From: JAFGDH01 sp964447525
Lineage (GTDB): Archaea; Aenigmatarchaeota; Aenigmatarchaeia; QMZP01; QMZT01
Assembly: GCA_964447525.1 (NCBI GenBank)
Contig: CAYUSU010000020.1
Coordinates: forward strand, 1 to 24,996
Direction: 5' to 3'
DNA length: 24,996 bases
Shown here: positions 21,266 through 24,996 of the stretch, in pieces
Layout: every line of letters starts with the position of its first letter
How positions within the stretch are numbered: the stretch's first letter is position 1
Program-made: the position numbers and the translations under genes
The notes under the pieces: generated by a model
Database searches by the model: none
The model's input: only the letters and a program-made list of their open reading frames with translations
Told to the model about the DNA's origin: nothing

Positions 21266-22717
21266 TCACGGTTTCGCCGTAGGAAAATCCATAGGATCCT
21301 TCCTTTTTCGAGGCTTTCGCGGTTTCTCTTCCCTTCTCGGTTTCTGTTTGGCGTACAGTCTCTTTGAATAATTGATCGGATTCTTTATCGTCCTTGCCTC
21401 GCCGCCACATGTGTGGTCGGGAATGCATATTCCTATGTCGATATACCTTCCCGGTGCCTCGCAATTTGGAGGAGGAAGTTTCTCTTTCCTGGCGGAATGC
21501 CATCTCATTTGTGAGCGAACGTAGTTTTCCTGAAGCGGCGGCATATTCTTTGAATTCCAGTCATCCACGTATTTGTTTATCTTTTCCCATGTCCAGTTCA
21601 TCGTCCTGAGGAAATTGACCATAATGAACATTGATCTCTTCCTTCCGTCCGGGAGACCTTCATTTATTTTCTTTATGCACGGAGGGAAGAATTCTTCTGT
21701 CAACTCACCTTCAATATCACCTTTTTCTCTTGTTCTGGAAGTTTTGTATTTTTCAATTTCCTTTCTGTCGATATATTTGGTATCAAATCCTCTCATTTTC
21801 AGCGATTCGATTTCTTTGTCTATTATTTTTTCTTTTTCTTCTCTTGTTTGTCTTGACCACCATTCGACGGATTTGGCGATAAGCATGTCCGCCTCCCCCG
21901 GTTCGCTGTTTTTAAGGAATCCGATATCCGTCCTTATTTTTTCCGGCATGGCCATTTCCTTTTGAAATTCGTTCAGTCCGAATGGTTTGATCGGTAATGA
22001 CACAAGGAAGGATTTCTTGTTCAGAGAGTAAGGCATTCTGAACAAGTGGCGGGGGGAAATGAGTATGGGATCGATGTCGGCTATCAGATAAGGGTCTATC
22101 CCTTCCTTCGTCTGGATTCTTTCGATAGGTATGTTTATCTGCTTCGAAAGGGATTCGAGATTGGAATGTTCTTCTAGTTTGTATTTGTCGAAGAATGCCT
22201 TCTCCATTCGTTCTCTTAAATAATGTTTTAAGTATCTTGCGACAGTTCTTGCCATTTCCGGATATTGTGTAACAGTTTGCTTGTAATCCACATTGTTTGG
22301 AATGGACTCCCACGGTATTCCAATATGGAATCCCGTTCCTCCGGTGAACTTTATGGAAACGTTATGCACGCCGTGTCTCCTCAGTGCCCATATCACCACT
22401 TCTGATGCAAGCTTCCCGTGTTCGAACGCTTCGCAGTCCATGTCAAGTATGAGATCCCACCCCTTACGGAGCGAATCGTAATTGTCATATCGGAGGGACA
22501 TCGGCTGCCTCCAGCGCTCGACGGAACTGTGAAATTCGATGACGCCGGTCTTCACCATAGCCATGATCTCTTTCGGATATATTATTACGTTTGGCCGGGT
22601 GGAGAAGCTGCCGGAATTGTAAACACCAACCACTTCCCGGTCTTTGCTGAAGCTTATCATCGCTTCCTGAATATCCTCTCTTCCGTAATAATCAGCGATG
22701 ATTTGCCCTGGATTCAT
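21266..22717 (-). CDS. Single-chain archaeal DNA primase (PriS catalytic domain fused to PriL-type Fe-S domain)
   Basis: This 483-residue protein makes RNA/DNA primers for replication. The N-terminal PriS-like part (about 1-240) carries the catalytic acid pair in LILDMDCEAF (Asp92, Asp94), the nucleotide motif SIKFTGGTGFHIG (His131), and DIDPILISPRHLFRMPYSLN, matching the PriS segment with the third Asp and the RxPxSL motif. A helical linker follows. Residues about 340-455 match the PriL C-terminal 4Fe-4S domain, with Cys347 (FPPCIKK), Cys419 (PPPNCE), Cys431 and Cys437 (GICIPDHTC) and the intervening VNFLR, WNSKN and MRWH segments. Most archaea encode PriS and PriL separately; the fusion is known in Nanoarchaeum and other DPANN lineages. 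A Lys/Arg-rich tail ends the protein. The start at 22717 has a TATA-like box 25 bases upstream. Confidence 0.88.
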   Translation of the reverse strand: MNPGQIIADYYGREDIQEAMISFSKDREVVGVYNSGSFSTRPNVIIYPKEIMAMVKTGVIEFHSSVERWRQPMSLRYDNYDSLRKGWDLILDMDCEAFEHGKLASEVVIWALRRHGVHNVSIKFTGGTGFHIGIPWESIPNNVDYKQTVTQYPEMARTVARYLKHYLRERMEKAFFDKYKLEEHSNLESLSKQINIPIERIQTKEGIDPYLIADIDPILISPRHLFRMPYSLNKKSFLVSLPIKPFGLNEFQKEMAMPEKIRTDIGFLKNSEPGEADMLIAKSVEWWSRQTREEKEKIIDKEIESLKMRGFDTKYIDRKEIEKYKTSRTREKGDIEGELTEEFFPPCIKKINEGLPDGRKRSMFIMVNFLRTMNWTWEKINKYVDDWNSKNMPPLQENYVRSQMRWHSARKEKLPPPNCEAPGRYIDIGICIPDHTCGGEARTIKNPINYSKRLYAKQKPRREEKPRKPRKRKDPMDFPTAKP

Positions 22718-22754
22718 AGTTATCAATAAAAACCAGGATTTAAAATGATTCTAT

Positions 22755-23600
22755 ATGAAAATCGTTTTTTCGGAGAAATGTCTCGAATACAGATTCGGCG
22801 GACATCCGGAATCCCCGACCAGGGTGGCAATCGTTTATGACTACCTGAAAAAAAGGAATTTTAGTTTTTTCGAGCCGAAACCCTGTACGGAAAGGGATAT
22901 TCTGACCGCACATTCGCAGGAAATGATAAATCATGTAAAGAAGGAGGATTTCCTGGACTTCGAGACGCCTGCCATCCCCAGAATATACCACTACGCCAGA
23001 CTTTCGGTCGGAGGGGCGCTGTCAGCTATGAAACTGGCGATGGACGGAACGAATGCGTTCTCGCTCATGCGGCCGCCCGGACACCATGCCTCACGGGACA
23101 ATTACGAGGGTTTCTGTTACTTCAACAGCATTGCAATCGCCGCTCTTAGGGCGAAAAGAAAGGCGAAAAATATCGCAATTCTTGATATCGATGTTCATCA
23201 TGGTCAGGGAACGGAGTCTCTTTTGGTGGGGAAGAAGGGTATCATTTACGTCTCGCTCCACCAGTACGGTTCCATATACCCGGGGACGGGAAGATATTCC
23301 AAGGAAAACGTCCATAATTTTCCTATGGACGCCGGCACATCCGAAAAGATATATCTCCAGAACCTTGCGACGGCGCTGGACATAATCCGGGATTTCAAAC
23401 CGGGTATAATCGGGGTTTCGGCGGGATTCGATACATTTGAAGGGGATCACCTAGCAAGCCTGAATCTTGGCGTTAAGACTTACGAAAAGATAGGAAGAAT
23501 GATCAGGGAGCTTCGCAAGCCCGTGTTCTCCGTTCTTGAAGGAGGGTATAGTGACAAGATGCCTGAATGCGTTCATTCATACATCAGGGGCCTTGGTTAG
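22755..23600 (+). CDS. Histone-deacetylase-family (HDAC/AcuC-type) deacetylase
   Basis: This 281-residue protein is a zinc amidohydrolase of the arginase/deacetylase superfamily. Catalytic and metal residues are all present: RPPGHHAS (His110, His111), ILDIDVHHGQGT (Asp146 and His148 as ligands, with Asp144 in the charge relay), SAGFDTFEGD (Asp226) and the transition-state Tyr265 in LEGGYSDKMP. It begins right at the family's first strand (MKIVFSEKCLEYRFGGHPES) and is somewhat shorter than the 300-340 residues usual for prokaryotic members. Substrates may be acetylated lysines of proteins (for example Alba-like chromatin proteins), polyamines or acetoin-related compounds; sequence does not tell. 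It is divergent from the primase gene and its 3' end overlaps the convergent nuclease gene by 17 bp. Confidence 0.93.
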   Translation: MKIVFSEKCLEYRFGGHPESPTRVAIVYDYLKKRNFSFFEPKPCTERDILTAHSQEMINHVKKEDFLDFETPAIPRIYHYARLSVGGALSAMKLAMDGTNAFSLMRPPGHHASRDNYEGFCYFNSIAIAALRAKRKAKNIAILDIDVHHGQGTESLLVGKKGIIYVSLHQYGSIYPGTGRYSKENVHNFPMDAGTSEKIYLQNLATALDIIRDFKPGIIGVSAGFDTFEGDHLASLNLGVKTYEKIGRMIRELRKPVFSVLEGGYSDKMPECVHSYIRGLG

Positions 23601-24276
23601 GCTCCTCGTAATCTGAATTGAGGACGTCCCAAATCCTCTTCGACTTGTCCTTCCCGATTCCTCCCACTTTTGTCAGCTCATCCTGGCTCGCTGAAAACAC
23701 GCCTTTCGGTGTTTTGAATTCTTTAAGAAGCCTTCGGCACAGGACGTTGTTCACGAACGGGAGTCCCGCTATGAGGAATTCCTGTTCCTGATGAGGAAGC
23801 GTCCCTTTCCCGGAACATCTGATTGCAAGTTCCTTGCCGTCCCTGGTTTGCTCCCTTTTCGCCATCCAGAAAATCTGATGTGCCGTTTCCCTTGGATTTC
23901 TGGTCCATATTATCGGAACCTTGTAATCGATCGCTATCGATGATAAAACGCCTCGTATCGTGTTTGGATGTATGTTCCTTTCCATCGTCATCGCATCCGG
24001 ATTACCCTCGATCATAAGGACGGGATTGGAAAATGATTCGGATAAATCGCGCAACTGGTTGAAAATCCTCTGGTCTATTATTGATTGCAAGAAATCCGGG
24101 ACGGTCTTCCTTTCTACGGCCACCCTCTCCGAACAGATGTAGTCACCAACCTTCAGTTGTTTTTCGATGATGTTAAGATTCTCTATGTCGGAGAGGTGGG
24201 AATGTACATGGTTTCTGCACTCTCTCGAATCGATTATTATGTCAACGTTCTGGTTGCTTAGAATTTTATGGACCAT
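23584..24276 (-). CDS. xpf: XPF/ERCC4-family structure-specific endonuclease (short form, no helicase)
   Basis: The chosen start is the ATG at 24276 (MVHKILSNQN), 230 residues, since a TATA-like GTTTAAAAT lies 24 bases upstream; the longer frame to 24324 starts inside the promoter. The ERCC4 nuclease domain (about 11-145) has DSRE (Asp16), GDY (44-46) and the hallmark VAVERKTVPDF (ERK 55-57, Asp61). A tandem helix-hairpin-helix region follows (about 170-220; LPFVNNVLCRRLLKEF and LTKVGGIGKDKSKRIW), which binds branched DNA. It lacks the helicase part of euryarchaeal Hef, like the short crenarchaeal XPF that works with PCNA. It should cut 3' flaps, fork and nicked structures in repair or restart. 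No clear PCNA-interacting box is seen at the C-terminus, which overlaps the HDAC gene. Confidence 0.93.
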   Translation of the reverse strand: MVHKILSNQNVDIIIDSRECRNHVHSHLSDIENLNIIEKQLKVGDYICSERVAVERKTVPDFLQSIIDQRIFNQLRDLSESFSNPVLMIEGNPDAMTMERNIHPNTIRGVLSSIAIDYKVPIIWTRNPRETAHQIFWMAKREQTRDGKELAIRCSGKGTLPHQEQEFLIAGLPFVNNVLCRRLLKEFKTPKGVFSASQDELTKVGGIGKDKSKRIWDVLNSDYEEPNQGP

Positions 24277-24295
24277 GATAATGATTGGAATCTGA

Positions 24296-24304
24296 ATTTT
24301 AAAC
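24296..24304 (-). promoter_or_regulatory. TATA-like box for the XPF gene
   Basis: On the minus strand GTTTAAAAT, centred 24 bases before the ATG at 24276. The divergent pilin-like gene has its own box at 24328-24336, so the two promoters are only about 30 bases apart. Confidence 0.5.
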
Positions 24305-24327
24305 GTGTTTGCCTGCCCGGACAAATG

Positions 24328-24336
24328 ATTTATATG
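24328..24336 (+). promoter_or_regulatory. TATA-like box for the pilin-like gene
   Basis: ATTTATATG, centred 25 bases before the ATG at 24357. The region before the ATG (GAATTATATATT) has no ribosome binding site, so the message is probably leaderless. The position also argues against the upstream in-frame ATG at 24309. Confidence 0.5.
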
Positions 24337-24356
24337 GGTTCGCCGAATTATATATT

Positions 24357-24932
24357 ATGAAAAAGAAAGGCGCAATGCAGATGAGCTTGGGGTTCATTAT
24401 TGCGGTGGTCTTCGCTGTCGTTCTTCTTTCACTGGCTATCGTATGGCTCAGGGGAATGATGGAGAATGTGAGCGGGCTCACTGTTGATCTTACCCAGCAG
24501 GCAAGAAACGAATTAGCTGACACTTTCAAACAGACCAGGAGCAACTTCGCCATCTGGCCGAAGAGGCAGGATATGGAGAGAGGGAAGACGCTGATCCTGT
24601 CGGCGGGGATAAAGAACAATGATCCGGAAGGTAAAGATAAATGGTTTTTCGTGAATGTCCAATGCACGGCATCGGATTCTACTGTCGCGAACGCACAGAA
24701 ATTGGCAGGTGGTTGGGTAACCATTCCCACAACAGCGGCATTCGCTAGAGCAAGTGATGTGGTGTATAGGGATATAACCCTGAACGTTCCGACGGATGCT
24801 CCGGACGGGAACTACATATTCGATGTGGTTGCCTGCTACTGGGATTCCAATCCAGGAACACCGACATGCACTTCCGGCAGCAGCAATCTGTGGGCAAGCC
24901 AGCAACCGCTTACGATAACCGTGAGAGGTTAA
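24357..24932 (+). CDS. Exported pilin-like or membrane-anchored surface protein
   Basis: This 191-residue protein starts MKKKGAMQMSLGFIIAVVFA: a short basic stretch, Gly-Ala, then a long hydrophobic helix (about residues 10-30). This fits the archaeal class III signal peptide, cleaved by an archaeal prepilin peptidase after the basic-Gly site; the helix would then pack in a pilus core or stay as an anchor. The remaining 150 residues look beta-rich and exported, with a CARDB/Ig-like region (TLILSAGIKNNDPEGKDKWF) and a late cysteine pair (ACYWDSN, PTCTSG). It could be a minor pilin or a simple anchored surface protein; the sequence cannot decide. A T-rich stretch after the stop and a new ATG at 24992 suggest another gene downstream, perhaps of the same set. 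Confidence 0.75.
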   Translation: MKKKGAMQMSLGFIIAVVFAVVLLSLAIVWLRGMMENVSGLTVDLTQQARNELADTFKQTRSNFAIWPKRQDMERGKTLILSAGIKNNDPEGKDKWFFVNVQCTASDSTVANAQKLAGGWVTIPTTAAFARASDVVYRDITLNVPTDAPDGNYIFDVVACYWDSNPGTPTCTSGSSNLWASQQPLTITVRG

Positions 24933-24942
24933 GGGAAAACCA

Positions 24943-24960
24943 TCTTTATTTTTTATTATT
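24943..24960 (+). terminator. T-rich terminator after the pilin-like gene
   Basis: TTTATTTTTTATTATTCC-type sequence starts about 10 bases after the stop codon at 24932. Such oligo-T tracts end archaeal transcription. It could also act as an A/T-rich promoter part for the next gene. Confidence 0.35.
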
Positions 24961-24991
24961 CCAGTGTAAACTATCTATAGGGGTGTAAACA

Positions 24992-24996
24992 ATGAA
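24992..24996 (+). CDS. Possible start of the next gene (only 5 bases in window)
   Basis: An ATG (ATGAA) lies 8 bases after GGGGTG, which would be a good ribosome binding site. Only the first codons are present, so no product can be given. Confidence 0.35.

Noticed and set aside
1..24996. tRNA, rRNA, CRISPR arrays, insertion sequences, phage genes
   Set aside because: No repeats with regular spacers, no transposase or integrase reading frames, and no convincing cloverleaf in the short intergenic regions were found by eye. Weak structured RNAs or C/D box RNAs cannot be excluded without a covariance search.

Overview
The window reads as a piece of an archaeal chromosome, most likely from a DPANN-type lineage. 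The archaeal signs are FEN-1, a KaiC/RadA-like ATPase, a DRG GTPase, an Lrp/AsnC regulator, an XPF-type nuclease, a class III (pilin-like) signal peptide, and TATA-like boxes about 25 bases upstream of many ATG codons. The most lineage-telling gene is a single-chain primase that joins a PriS catalytic part to a PriL-type Fe-S part; such fusions are known from Nanoarchaeum equitans and related small archaea. A finer placement is not possible from the sequence alone. A run of 100 Ns (3647-3746) shows that this is a scaffold, so the linkage of the two sides is inferred by the assembler.

Layout: 1-3589 (minus strand) holds three tandem paralogous eight-bladed PQQ-type propeller proteins without signal peptides; the last is cut by the window edge. 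After the gap come a 5'-truncated EF-Tu/SelB-like protein with degenerate G motifs, a secreted subtilase with calcium-binding and Cys-rich modules, and a plus-strand group of an Mth938-like protein, FEN-1, a small membrane protein and a KaiC-like ATPase. From 9.5 to 12.7 kb on the minus strand lie a membrane-anchored hypothetical protein, RsmA/KsgA, and a Kef/CPA2 antiporter whose end overlaps rsmA. From 12.8 to 15.8 kb lie a DRG GTPase, a small membrane protein, a tandem Lrp regulator and, divergent from it, a protein resembling tRNA-dependent cyclodipeptide synthases. From 15.8 to 18.4 kb there is a cluster of tiny genes (a frameshifted acidic gene, a zinc ribbon and a Cys-rich protein), a DASS/SLC13 transporter and a hypothetical protein. 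From 18.4 kb on come an MtnA-type isomerase, an orphan PorB, a nucleotidyltransferase, the fused primase (minus), an HDAC-family deacetylase, an XPF-family nuclease (minus), a pilin-like exported protein, and the first bases of one more gene.

The gene content is mainly housekeeping (replication and repair: FEN-1, primase, XPF nuclease; ribosome and translation: RsmA, DRG, EF-like), with transport and cell-surface genes between. The two observations I find most worth following are (i) a 30-bp dyad element, GACWGCTT-N14-AAGCWGTC, present three times, each time just upstream of a gene (DRG GTPase, 51-residue Cys-rich protein, DASS transporter) and conserved also in its spacer, which suggests an undescribed regulon; and (ii) the cyclodipeptide-synthase-like protein, which appears to have lost the catalytic serine and lies divergent from a double Lrp regulator. 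No tRNA, rRNA, CRISPR array, insertion sequence or phage gene was found. Apart from the N gap, no stretch above 300 bases lacks a gene.
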